In this document: piece by piece, positions 1-9,990 of the stretch
How positions within the stretch are numbered: position 1 is the first letter of the stretch
Layout: every line of letters starts with the position of its first letter
From: Cyanodermella asteris
Taxonomy: Eukaryota; Ascomycota; Lecanoromycetes; Ostropales; Stictidaceae
Reading direction: 5' to 3'
Assembly (NCBI GenBank): GCA_900618795.1
Contig: UYJD01000003.1
Coordinates: 590,585-654,584, forward strand
Length of the DNA stretch: 64,000 nucleotides
Program-made: the position numbers and the translations under genes
The notes under the pieces: generated by a model
The model's database searches: none
What the model was told of the DNA's origin: nothing
Seen by the model: only the letters and a program-made list of their open reading frames with translations

Positions 1-1628
1 ACAAAGAAGTTGCAAAGAAGATGAAGTACATTGTGCCCGCCGTCGGAATTGGCGTATGGCTTTCTGCAGCAGACCAGACTCTGGTCGTATCTTCGTATGG
101 TCGGATAGGAAGCGATTTAAAGGAACTCAACGAGACAAATTGGATTGCTACGGCATATTTTCTCACCTTGACCTCATTCCAACCTCTATATGGCAAACTC
201 TCCGACATTTTCGGGCGAAAGCCGGTGCTCCTGACGGCTTATATCTTGTTTGCGCTGGGCTGTGTTGCGTGCGGCATGGCTGAGAATATGGACGAGCTTA
301 TTGCAGCAAGGGCCTTTGCTGGCATTGGTGGCGCTGGAATGACCACGGTTGTCAGTATCATTATGAGCGACCTGGTTCCTCTCAAGGACCGAGGAATGTG
401 GCAGGGTATTATCAACGTTGTCTATGCAGCTGGCGCTGGTATCGGTGCTCCCCTCGGCGGTATCCTCGCGGACACTATCGGTTGGCGCTGGGCTTTCATC
501 GGGCAAGGTCCAGTCTGTCTGATGGCGTTTGCTGCCTGCTATTTCGTCCTCAAGCTACCCGAAGCTCAGCAGGCGGAGCATTGGATGGTGAAGATCAAGC
601 GAATTGACTTCTTGGGTGCTTTCACCCTCGTGACTGCAATCTCGCTGCTCCTAGTGGGTTTGGATCGCGGGAGCAACACGGCATGGGATGACAAAATTAC
701 AATCGCCACACTCGCTACCTCTGGACCCATGTTTCTCGTCTTCCTCTTCGTAGAGGCTAAGGTCTCCTCCGAGCCTTTCGCACCTGGTCGGGTGATTTTT
801 GAACGCAGCATGCTTGCGGGTTATCTCTGTAACTTCTTCTCTTTTGGCGGCTGGTAAGTGAACAGGTAATCGCTCCTTTATTTTACGAGGCAGCTGCTGA
901 CTCGCTCTCCAAAGGTTTTGCGTTCTATTCTACACGCCACTTTACTTCCAGGGCGTGGATGGCATCTCGGCTTCGCAAGCTGGTATTCGGCTTGTTCCAG
1001 GCATCATTTGCGGCGTCACCGGATCCTTTGCCAGCGGGCTCATCATGCGGGCCACCGAGAAATACTACTGGCTCAACGTCGGCTCGTACGCACTCCTCGC
1101 CATTGCATCCATCCCACTCGTGCTCTTCACGGGCGCAATCGGCAGCAGCACAATCGGAATCATCGTCGCTCTCTGTCTTGGAGCCTTGGGTAACGGAGGC
1201 GGAGTCACATCGTCTCTGATCGCGCTCATCTCAAATGCCGATCCCGCCGACCAAGCCATCGCCACGGCATGCAGCTACCTTTTCCGCTCGCTCGGCAGCG
1301 TGCTCGGTCTATCCATCGTGTCGAGTTTCTTGCAACAACAGTTGAAGGTCAAGCTCGACACGCGACTAACCAATGCCGATGGCTCGGATGTCGAAGAGAT
1401 TGTCAGGAAGGTCCGCGAGAGCCTGGAGTATATCAACGAGTTACCTGCAAACAAGGCTGCGATTGTGAGAGCAACTTATGGCGAAAGCCTGCGATATAGC
1501 TTCATACTGGTTGGCTGTATAGTGTTCATGGCTCTTGTCAGCAGCTGTAGGTCATCCCGGACCTCCCATTCGGTATGCGTGAGCTAACGGTTGCAGTTTT
1601 CATACGCGAGAAGAAGTTGGGTCGTTGA
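1..1628 (+). CDS. MFS transporter, DHA14/Fnx1-like (5' partial)
   Basis: Three exons are visible (to 853, 915-1546, 1597-1628), joined by GT..AG introns at 854-914 and 1547-1596. The frame stays open to base 1, so the true start is probably to the left and the ATG at 21 is likely internal. The protein has many hydrophobic segments and the MFS loop signature GKLSDIFGRK between TM2 and TM3, then GGAGMTT and a motif-C-like GAGIGAPLGG, as in 14-TM drug/H+ antiporters and the vacuolar amino-acid transporters Fnx1/Vba. It ends in the basic tail FIREKKLGR. I infer export of a small molecule or vacuolar amino-acid transport; the substrate is unknown. Its position beside a UstYa oxidase and a RiPP precursor makes it a candidate efflux pump for that cluster, although this MFS type also occurs outside clusters. 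Confidence 0.88.
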
Positions 1629-2164
1629 TATGACGGGCCTCGTTGCAAGAGGGCTATCGCAATTCATGCATAGAGACATTGTACAGAGACGCATCGCACA
1701 GCCATCCATTCAAAAGCTGGTTTCTTGAAGCCTGGAAGCTCGATAGAAAGGGATCAACATTCAACAGCGACTGCAAAAAGGGCATTCGCTGTTCACAACA
1801 GTGTATTCGAGTTCTATGATCCGCCAGGATATTGCCAGCATTGTGCAAGGCCAGTTGCTTTTCATAGATCCAACCTGATTCGTGGCACATGGGGACGCAA
1901 AAGGTCAGCAAATTCTATACACAGTCCTTATCCAGGCATATGTCCATCTAGCCTCTACATTGCCTCGGCGATGCATCTAGATCCACAGCAGCGCGGTTCA
2001 TCGTGAAACCCACAGCAGTGTCCGTTGCAGCACGACATTGTAGTGGCGCGTGACCTGTGTCAAGCTAGCACTGAGAAGTGCTCCTGGCTACGAACTAGTC
2101 AAGCGCACTCTCAAATTCACCAAGCTGGCCAGCTCGGCGATTCCTTCAGTTCGGGAAACACGTT

Positions 2165-3248
2165 TCAACGACCCGACTTCGCACCATGCTTCCTGTAACC
2201 ATCGCTACCGGGCTTGAAGTACGCCTGAAGCGGTAACTGGACCTTGTTGTCATTCCACCACTCATAGACCGCTGCGTGATCTCGACAGAGGTGCTCTGTC
2301 CTGAGATCCGGCGTTGCTTGTCCGCCGTCCGCTTCGTCCCAGAAATATGTAATCATGGTCGTGTCTGCCTCGCAGAGCAACTTTTGTCGTAGCGAATCTG
2401 TACAATGATCTGTATTCGTCATCAGTCAGCATAGAAATACATCGTCCTGATAGAGGTAAGCTTTGCTTAGACACTCCGCCACATACCGAGGTGCTTTCGG
2501 TAGGATGAAGATGGATTTTCGAGGCCGGAGGTGTTATAATAAGAAGGCCACGTGCTCCGCCAAAGGGAATACTGCAGTTCAATGTCAGTTTCGATGAGAG
2601 TAGCCGAGGTCGCGAGGGCGGGAATTACGAGGCAGTGAATCTGATGTATCATTTCCGGCGCTGCAAGGTATCCTCCGCCATACTCGGCGCTGAAGCTGGC
2701 AGAGTCCTCTGAGCCGCCGGATCGGATGATATCGTTGGCGGTGAGCCTGACGACATAGTCTGACTCCAGGTCAGCAGGTGGTGTAACTCATGCTTGGAAG
2801 AGGTGGAATCGCTACCGTCGTCTCCAATTTCCGCCCAGGCCTTGCCGACGCCCGGGAGTGGTAAGCCAGTATATTGGGATGCTCCCGCTTTGAAGCGGAT
2901 GGGAAAGTATCGTTGAGACAGCTCTTCCAGGGCCGCGACTGCATCACATCGTCAGTGGCGGGTTCTAACTAGGTTTGTGCGGAGCTTACTCGTAGGTAAG
3001 TGCTGGTATCTGGAGGCCCTTTGCGTCCGGAGATACGATGAGATCGACAATCCGTAAAGTATCAATGACAAGAGCAACGACATGAACGGAGCGATTTTCC
3101 AGATAAAGCTTTGCTGGTCCCGTTTTGTTGGTGATTGACGCTCTAATTTATTGACAGCAACCTCGTCGTGGTCGTCTCTGGTTTCAGAGAGTAGATGCTG
3201 CCTGTGTTCATCGTCCTGGTCGACTTGAGGCTCTCGGCGACTCAACAT
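2165..3248 (-). CDS. UstYa-family (DUF3328) oxidase
   Basis: Five exons on the minus strand (3248-2990, 2938-2816, 2759-2629, 2571-2487, 2409-2165) join in phase to 280 residues. The start chosen is the ATG at 3248; an upstream in-frame ATG at 3296 would add 16 residues. Visible features are a charged cytosolic N-terminus, one TM helix at about residues 52-72, then the two family motifs HQIHC (166-170) and HLDHC (198-202). The second runs into the typical HC-x3-LRQ and C-x-ADTT pattern and a HLCRD motif near residue 239. UstYa/UstYb-type proteins are known to carry out oxidative cyclisation of fungal dikaritin RiPPs such as ustiloxin and asperipin, and act in other pathways too. The gene is divergent from the repeat-peptide gene at 4078, with about 830 bp between starts, which points to co-regulation. 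One intron (2572-2628, 57 nt) keeps the frame open, so its splicing rests on its splice sites and on family spacing. Confidence 0.85.
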
Positions 3249-4077
3249 GATGGGTCTGCTTGTGAGACGCTGATTCCGATGAAATGGTCTGACCATGGCT
3301 GACGTAGTGTAATACCTTCAACGGGCGTGGACGCATCCTCCAAGCTCATGGTCTATGTCAACTGGCCTCACGAGCGAATGAGATATGCCCTTCAAGGCAA
3401 CGGACAATGGCCGCGGCGGCGCCCTCGATAGCTGAACAACATGCGGGTGCGGCCCGATAAGGATTCTTCCAGCTAATAGACATGATCAAAGCCATGCTGG
3501 GTTGGAGCTAACGAGATAGCCCATTGTGGAGGAGGATTCGTGTGGCTTGCCGCTAGTCTGCGTTGACACACGGATCCATGTTGCCGGCACCCTGGCAAGT
3601 AAGCGAGAATTGTTTCGACAGGCGGGCAGCACCTCATAGAAGCCTGCATGTTGTGTAGCGTCCTCAAACAAAATCACATCACTTTTGTGGCGTGTAGAGT
3701 GCTGATTCCCTGCATATCCTGACTGGGATTGTGAACGCTTCTGGCAAGGTCGCTTGAGCATCCCTATATCCGACGATACTTAGCATTGGCTGCCAAGAGT
3801 TGCAAACAAGCACATCCCTTGCCTCGGAGAGTCATGACCATAGTATAGCGGGGAACCCTCTCGACTAATTGAAGGGTCTCGCAGCTATCGGTCGGAATAG
3901 TTGGCAGGTTTCTGCTGGCGAGCAGTATGTATACTCGGCCAAAATGCCACAATCTTCCCATCCTCCCTCTCAATCTCGGTCCAGTCCCTTCGTGGCTCTG
4001 TCTTGTCGACCCCAGTCGTCAATCTTCCGGAATCGAAATATCACAATTATTCGCAGAATCCGAATCCACAATCGACG
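3249..4077. promoter_or_regulatory. Divergent intergenic region of RiPP gene pair
   Basis: This stretch lies between the starts of the UstYa-type gene (minus) and the repeat-peptide gene (plus) and must hold both promoters. I see no convincing gene: the short open frames lack recognisable motifs. No regulator site could be assigned with confidence. A shared promoter is an inference from the head-to-head layout. Confidence 0.5.
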
Positions 4078-4748
4078 ATGCAGTTTCAGGTCCTTCTCCT
4101 GGCCGTGTACTATTTGGCAGCCGGCACAGCTGTGGCTGCGCCAGTTGCCGGGAGCTCGAGCGGTAGATTTATCTAGTGCTTACCGTGATTACCAGTATCT
4201 CTGACACATCTGCGCTCATAGCTCAGCCGAACCTCCAAAGAATGGCCGGGCAAGGCACTTTTGGTGTGATCTCCAAGACCGACACGCGGGACGGTAAGAT
4301 TGGATGCATCGTCACTGGTAGCTAGACGCGTACTGAACGTGATTTCAGTAACTTTCCTTGGATTGCCAGCATCGAAAACGAAGAGAGAGGCGGAGGCGCG
4401 GGTCGACAAGCGCGGTAGGATTTGATGCATCTTCATTGTTCATGAGTTGTACACTGCTTATTATCTCAGCCCAGGCGTACGGACTACCAGCCTTTGAAGA
4501 GGAACCAGAAACTGAAGCGCAGGTCGGCAGACGCAGCGGCAAGAGTCCATGTACCTTTTTTGCTGGTTCAAGCGGGCTGACACGTATCGCAGTGACCCAG
4601 TACGGAGTCCCGCCTGATGAAGAAGATCGAACGTCTAGGCGCAGCGGTACAGTTCGGTGTAGCTGTCCGTGAGACGTACGCGCTAACCACGATTGCAGTC
4701 GCCAAATATGGATTGCCAGCTTCAGAAGAGGGTCGCAGTGCTAGATAA
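4078..4748 (+). CDS. Dikaritin-type RiPP precursor, one repeat per exon
   Basis: Six exons (4078-4162, 4222-4293, 4349-4414, 4470-4538, 4593-4646, 4699-4748) give 131 residues, ending at a TAA at 4746-4748. Exon 1 encodes a signal peptide (hydrophobic stretch then AVAAP, likely cut near residue 20-22). Each later exon encodes one repeat of 16-24 residues: [A/V]-x-x, a core, an acidic stretch, then basic residues. Cores are FGVIS-like (degenerate, exon 2), FLGLPAS (exon 3), YGLPAF (exon 4), YGVPPD (exon 5) and YGLPAS (exon 6). Dibasic sites are KR in exon 3 (twice, the first followed by EAEA) and RR in exons 4 and 5. All five introns are phase 1 and 52-59 nt long; the fourth starts with GC. 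Known dikaritin precursors (UstA, PhomA) have the same signal, repeated-core and Kex2-site plan, and the phomopsin core YVIPID resembles YGVPPD. Processing and crosslinking here are inferred. No homology search was possible. Confidence 0.83.
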
Positions 4749-5428
4749 GGGAAACGCCGCGCACGTCACTGTGTGCTGTGGGGCGCAAGCCGGGTAGGCA
4801 ACGTTCGGGGCGTCAGTACTACAGCTTCTGCTTGTTCTATTACATGTATCTCTACCGTAAGGGCTAGTATTATAAATACTTGTGGAAATTGATGCTCGCG
4901 TAATTCATAAGGCTGCTCGACATCGCCCTTAACTTACCGCGCATCACAGCTATTTAGAATCGCTTTGGCAGGGAGTCTCAAGACTGATCAGGTGGTTACT
5001 CACTGAGATAAGGCACGTGGTCCTATGAAAGTACCCGATCATCATGCTTGAACACCTTCCATGTAACACAACCCTGCCCGTATCTCCGCGCTACTGCTTG
5101 AACACGTTCGATACAACCCAATTCTACCCGCGCTACTGCTTGTGCAAGGTATAATCACATTAGTCCTTGGAATTGGCGAGCAAGCTTCGGCCCATGGACC
5201 ATAAACGGAACGGAAGAGCAAGAAAGATCAGGCAATATGAACAAAGATCGAATATGCCTGGACCGCCTTCAACATGGCAAGGCTGAAGCTGAGATTCGAG
5301 CTCGAACGTAACTAAGTAGACGGCTTTGCCATGCCGTTGTTCTCGTGCGGTCATATGAGTCGCGTGAATAATCTGTACATGCGCTCAAGCTTTGTCAACC
5401 CACAGTACATAGGCACGATATATGCACC
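4749..5428. other. Intergenic, no gene seen
   Basis: This stretch lies between the repeat-peptide gene and the seven-TM-like gene. It is AT-richer than its neighbours (for example around 4840-4900) and has only short open frames without recognisable motifs. It probably holds the 3' UTR of the peptide gene and the promoter of the next gene. Confidence 0.5.
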
Positions 5429-5516
5429 ATGGGTTTGGTTGTGGTTTCACAAGTCGCAACAACTATATGTATTCTCCGTGAAATGACATGCCTGATCCCA
5501 AACTGACAACGCGCAG

Positions 5517-6545
5517 GCAACTGGCTGGGCAATTGGCGCGATATGTATCGTCCTGACCGTGTTGCGATACAGTATACGCGGGTTCATCATTCGAAAGTTC
5601 TACTGGGACGACTTCTTCCATGGCTTGACGCTGGTTTGCTTTATTGCACAACTCATCGCGTACAACATCTTGAATCCCATGATCGATTTTGAGTTGCACA
5701 GGGTCGCCAAAGGATCGACTCCGCGACCATTGTTCCAGCAGGAGATTATCATCACAGTTCTCAGTTATACCTGCTTCTGGTCAACGAAAGCCGCCTTTCT
5801 GATGCTGTATCGGGTCCTCTTCGCAAACAAACCCGGCTTTCTCCGAGCATGGTGGGTGGTCGCCACTGCAACATTCGTCACGTATTGGACAGCCATGGCC
5901 ATGTTTCTCGGTTCTTGCGGCGGAACGGCTCATTTGATGGACTCCGGTAAGGCTCTGCCGATATTCGGTACTCCAGGGGTGCAGCTGACATTGATTCCAG
6001 CTGCATGCGCGACGCCTTCCGCCGAAGTATGGCGCAAGAACCATTTCATCATCAATTATTGCTTGAACGTGGTCACGGACTTCCTCAGTAAGCAACGATC
6101 GGGGTGGGTTTGGACATGCGTCCTTGCTGATTCTTTCCTAGTCATGGCTCTGCCAATCAACGTCCTTCGGTCTCTGCAGATGCCGTTGCAACGAAAGGTC
6201 ACCGTTGCGGTTCTCTGCTGTATTGGCTTCATTATAGTGATCTTTGAGAGCGTTCGACTTGCAGAGTCACTCACGGCAGCGACCGTCGACAGCAGCTTCT
6301 GGCTGTTTTTGGAGATTGGAGCTTGTCTTGTGGCGTCTGCGATCCCTGCATTGGGTGCGTTGAGATCAACGGACAAGAAACTGTTCAAGCGCAGCCGGCC
6401 AATATATCCCGAGGGATTGCTCCATTTCGCATCCAATGAGCAGCGCATGGGACGGTCTTCAGAAGGAACAACAGAGGTTCATCTCGACAATATGACGAAG
6501 ACTGATAGCCTGAGGACATCTGTGCAAGGAGATGGCCCATTATGA
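5517..6545 (+). CDS. Rhodopsin-fold (SAT4/PTH11-like) membrane protein
   Basis: The body runs from a splice acceptor at 5516 through two in-frame 54-nt introns (5947-6000 and 6088-6141) to a TGA at 6543-6545. Both introns have good GT..AG borders, and removing them restores the family motif TDFLIMALPI. Multiple TM helices are visible, with basic and acidic loops (RKFYWDDFF between early helices; MPLQRK before a late helix). The soluble tail of about 60 residues is hydrophilic. This is the usual plan of fungal integral membrane proteins with a rhodopsin-like domain, which include PTH11-type receptors; ligand and function are unknown. The first exon is not resolved: ATGs at 5422 and 5429 precede a plausible donor at 5469, but neither gives the phase-0 join needed at 5517. 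It may sit in or just outside the neighbouring RiPP cluster. Confidence 0.78.
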   Translation, partial: ATGWAIGAICIVLTVLRYSIRGFIIRKFYWDDFFHGLTLVCFIAQLIAYNILNPMIDFELHRVAKGSTPRPLFQQEIIITVLSYTCFWSTKAAFLMLYRVLFANKPGFLRAWWVVATATFVTYWTAMAMFLGSCGGTAHLMDSGKALPIFGTPGVQLTLIPAACATPSAEVWRKNHFIINYCLNVVTDFLSKQRSGWVWTCVLADSFLVMALPINVLRSLQMPLQRKVTVAVLCCIGFIIVIFESVRLAESLTAATVDSSFWLFLEIGACLVASAIPALGALRSTDKKLFKRSRPIYPEGLLHFASNEQRMGRSSEGTTEVHLDNMTKTDSLRTSVQGDGPL

Positions 6546-7810
6546 GAAGGTCTGAGTAAGACACGGCTGTGAGACAGCGTTTTGTAATGGCCTTTGGACA
6601 GAAGACGGACGGACTCGCATCGGACTCAGCTATATCACACCGCAGACGGAGTCGGCGTACACTTGTTAAGATCCCAGAGAAAATGAGATGCCTGTCCGTT
6701 GGAATGATCACCCTCACTTTGTATGCCAAATCACCAGCAGGTGTCCCATTGCCCTTCTGTCGCGGATGAATGGGTCGATTTTGGCAGAATCCAACGACTG
6801 TGAGCGCAACGAGTGCCACACACGCCGCATATGACCTGCAGATCGCTTGGCAATGATACGATTGCGATGAGAGCCCCGGCCTGCTGCTCTGTGAACGAGA
6901 ACCAAGAGTCTTGGCCTGCATATACGTGTTGCACCTCAGCTACTTCGCTCAAGTTGTTTCGTCCCAGTCGCGAGAGCTGGGCGCATGGTATTTTCGTGCC
7001 AATTTTGTAGGGGCAGTGTGATCCCGGGAAAATTGTGGGACCAAGCCTTCCAAGGTTTGAAGAGACCCTTGGAGCTCCTACTCGTCGAACCACGTGCGGG
7101 ACAGAAGTCAACCGTAAAAAGCTGCTGGAAGACGGGCGATCTGCACAGATCGGTCGTCAGCTTTCAACTCGTAGCTCAGCCATATCGATTACCAGTAGTG
7201 CTGAAAGTGAAGTGGCAAGATCAAGTGTCAAGGATCCCAGGCGATCGTGCTGGCATGTTGCTGGAATTTGGGTAGGTGGTGCTCGCCGTTCGTGTCTCAT
7301 CCCAATGCCAATGGCGGGCCTCCACGCTCCGCCTGGAAAGTCTCGAGCGGTGCTCTTCACAGCTCACACAGGAACGCCGTTGACCGCCAAGTTGGCGGCC
7401 CAATCAAGGCGTCGAGCAGCAACATGTAGCGAGTGGGAGTGGATGCCATGCCCACGCCGAGTCTCTGAGAAGCAGCTGCAGCCTTTGGCGGAGAGAACTT
7501 CGCAGCTGGCGGCAGGGTTAGGTCATAGCACCTGGCGGGGCAGAAACAGCTTGCTTGTACGTAAGGTCAGATCTCCTACCTGCAGATAAGCTGCTCCGCT
7601 CCTCAACAACTTCCAATTGGCATTGTCATCATTTTCTCGCGCCCCACCATAGTCCATTGTTCCATCGCCCATTATCCAAGCACCTAGACTGCGACGCCTG
7701 AACCGGCCACCGCCGAATTTTCGCATTGCCCGGGACTCTAAACGAATCCTCCACCAGATTTCAGAGCAACAGATCACTCTAATTCTTCCGCCCTCATTTT
7801 TCCCTTCACC
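6546..7810. promoter_or_regulatory. Upstream region of pyruvate kinase gene
   Basis: No recognisable gene is present, although several short frames are open on both strands. The stretch from about 7600 to 7810 is pyrimidine-rich, as is common just upstream of highly expressed fungal genes, and leads into the pyruvate kinase ATG. I take it as promoter and 5' UTR. Confidence 0.45.
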
Positions 7811-9739
7811 ATGCCTCGTCACTCTCACTCTCCCAGCTTGGCCGGACAGTACAACTTCTCTCGCCCTCCCCTGTCCCCTACCACCGGCCGCAAGAACAGC
7901 AACGTCAAGATGCTGGGCTCTACAGTCGACCACGAGACGAGCAGGAACAGGATAGAATGGCTGGCTACCCTCGACACCGAGAATACCCCCGGCCGCAACT
8001 ATCGCCGTACCAGTATCATTTGCACAATCGGTAAGCTGAACGGGCTACGTTCTGAAAAGACAGAGCTGACAATTCCAGGTCCTAAGACCAACTCCGCCGA
8101 GAAGATCAACATACTGCGATCAGGTCAGTGGGGTTGCGCAGCATGCCGTTGGAATTGTAATTGACATTCTTGTCAGCTGGTCTCAATGTTGTTCGCATGA
8201 ACTTTTCGCATGGTAGCTACGAGGTACGATACTATCTCCATGATTTTTGCGAGCGAGCGGGCGAGGACGAGGAGTTTGTTTTCCGTCTCAAGGCATTCGC
8301 AATGATCGGCTCCGGCACTGTCCTCGTCACTCGATTAGCGACAAGGGAGGGCAAAGCTGACTTTCTCACAGTACCACCAGTCTGTCATTGACAATGCCCG
8401 TGCCGCCGAGAAATCTCAAGCTGGTCGACCCCTCGCGATTGCTCTCGATACCAAGGGCCCCGAGATCAGAACAGGGCAGACTAACGGCGATATCGACATT
8501 CCAATCAGCGCCGGCGCGGAGATCAACATCACGACGGATGAGAAATACAAGGAGTCTTGCGACGAAAAGAACATGTACCTCGACTACAAGAATATTACCA
8601 AGGTGATTCAGGCGGGCCGAACAATCTTTGTTGATGACGGTGTCTTGGCTTTCGAGGTTCTCGAGGTCACCGACGAGCAGAACCTGAAGTGCCGCGCCAT
8701 CAACAACGGCAAGATCTCCTCTCGCAAGGGTGTGAACCTGCCCGGTACCGACGTCGACCTTCCGGCTCTGAGCGAGAAGGATATTGCCGACTTGCAGTTT
8801 GGTGTCAAGAACCAGGTCGACATGGTCTTCGCATCGTTCATCCGCCGCGCCGACGATGTCAGACACATTCGCAAGGTCTTGGGAGAGGAGGGCAAGCACA
8901 TTCAGATCATTTCCAAGATCGAGAACCAGCAGGGAGTTAACAACTTCGCGGAGATTCTTGGCGTGACTGACGGTGTTATGGTCGCTCGTGGTGATCTTGG
9001 TATCGAAATTCCCGCACCACAGGTCTTCATTGCACAGAAGAAGATGATTGCCATGTGCAACTTGGCCGGAAAGCCTGTCATTTGCGCTACGCAGATGCTG
9101 GAGTCTATGACATACAACCCTCGTCCCACGCGCGCGGAGGTCAGCGATGTTGGTAACGCGGTTTCGGACGGAGCGGACTGTGTCATGTTGAGTGGTGAGA
9201 CCGCCAAGGGCAACTACCCCAAGGAGAGTGTTGCCATGATGCATGAGACATGCTTGGTCGCTGAGAAGGCCATTCCATACGTCAACCACTTTGACGAACT
9301 CCGACACCTGACTCCCCGGCCCTGCGAGACAACCGAGAGTATCGCCATGTCCGCAGTTAGCACCTCACTCGAGATCGGCGCCGGCGCTATTCTTGTCCTC
9401 ACCACCAGTGGCAACACTGCCCGCCTCATTTCAAAGTACCGTCCCGTCTGCCCCATTATCATGGTCACACGCAACGCTGCAGCGTCGAGATATTCTCACT
9501 TGTACCGCGGTGTCTATCCTTTCCACTTCCCAGAATCCAAACCCGACTTCAACGAAGTCAACTGGCAGCTTGATGTTGACAGACGTCTGAGGTGGGGCAT
9601 TGACGAGTCGATTCGTCTCGGTGTCCTTCGCGAGGGTGACGACGTGGTCTGTGTACAGGGATGGCGCGGTGGAATGGGTCACACCAATACGATCCGAGTT
9701 GTGCCCGCCAAGGAGGACCTTGGACTCATCGAAAACTAG
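7811..9739 (+). CDS. pki: Pyruvate kinase
   Basis: Four exons (7811-8030, 8079-8123, 8177-8223, 8372-9739) give 559 residues. The enzyme makes pyruvate and ATP from phosphoenolpyruvate and ADP at the end of glycolysis in the cytosol. Visible family landmarks are [37 protein letters not shown], the catalytic-lysine motif ISKIENQQG, the metal-binding [20 protein letters not shown] and SGETAKG. The C-terminal allosteric domain is complete. The N-terminus from the first ATG is about 50 residues longer than the 500-residue yeast enzyme and is Ser/Pro-rich; a downstream ATG (MLGSTVD) could be the real start. Introns are clustered at the 5' end, the third being the longest (148 nt). The gene converges on the methyltransferase at 9991-11100. 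Confidence 0.97.
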
Positions 9740-9990
9740 ACGCAAAGCTTCCAATTTTTATATGCATCACGACCCAGCGGCCAAATCCTCCAGACAGTAT
9801 CGGTAGAGTCATCCAAGACGGTTGCTGATTGTTTCGAGCTAGCTCTAAAGGCCGCACTACTGGCGATTTCAGACAGCACGCCGGAGGTGGAGTCAAGACG
9901 TTGTGGTGATCATTCGGGACAGTTGCACGTTGTAAGAGGAATTTCGACCATTGATGACCAGATAATAGAGACTTTGCATTTGCTCGGATG

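Noticed and set aside
7035-7589. 184-codon plus-strand frame upstream of pyruvate kinase
   Set aside because: Ser/Arg-rich filler overlapping other open frames, with no motif, in the promoter region of a highly expressed gene.
8366-9307. 313-codon open frame antisense to pyruvate kinase
   Set aside because: Same reason: a shadow of a highly expressed, codon-biased gene with no motif of its own.
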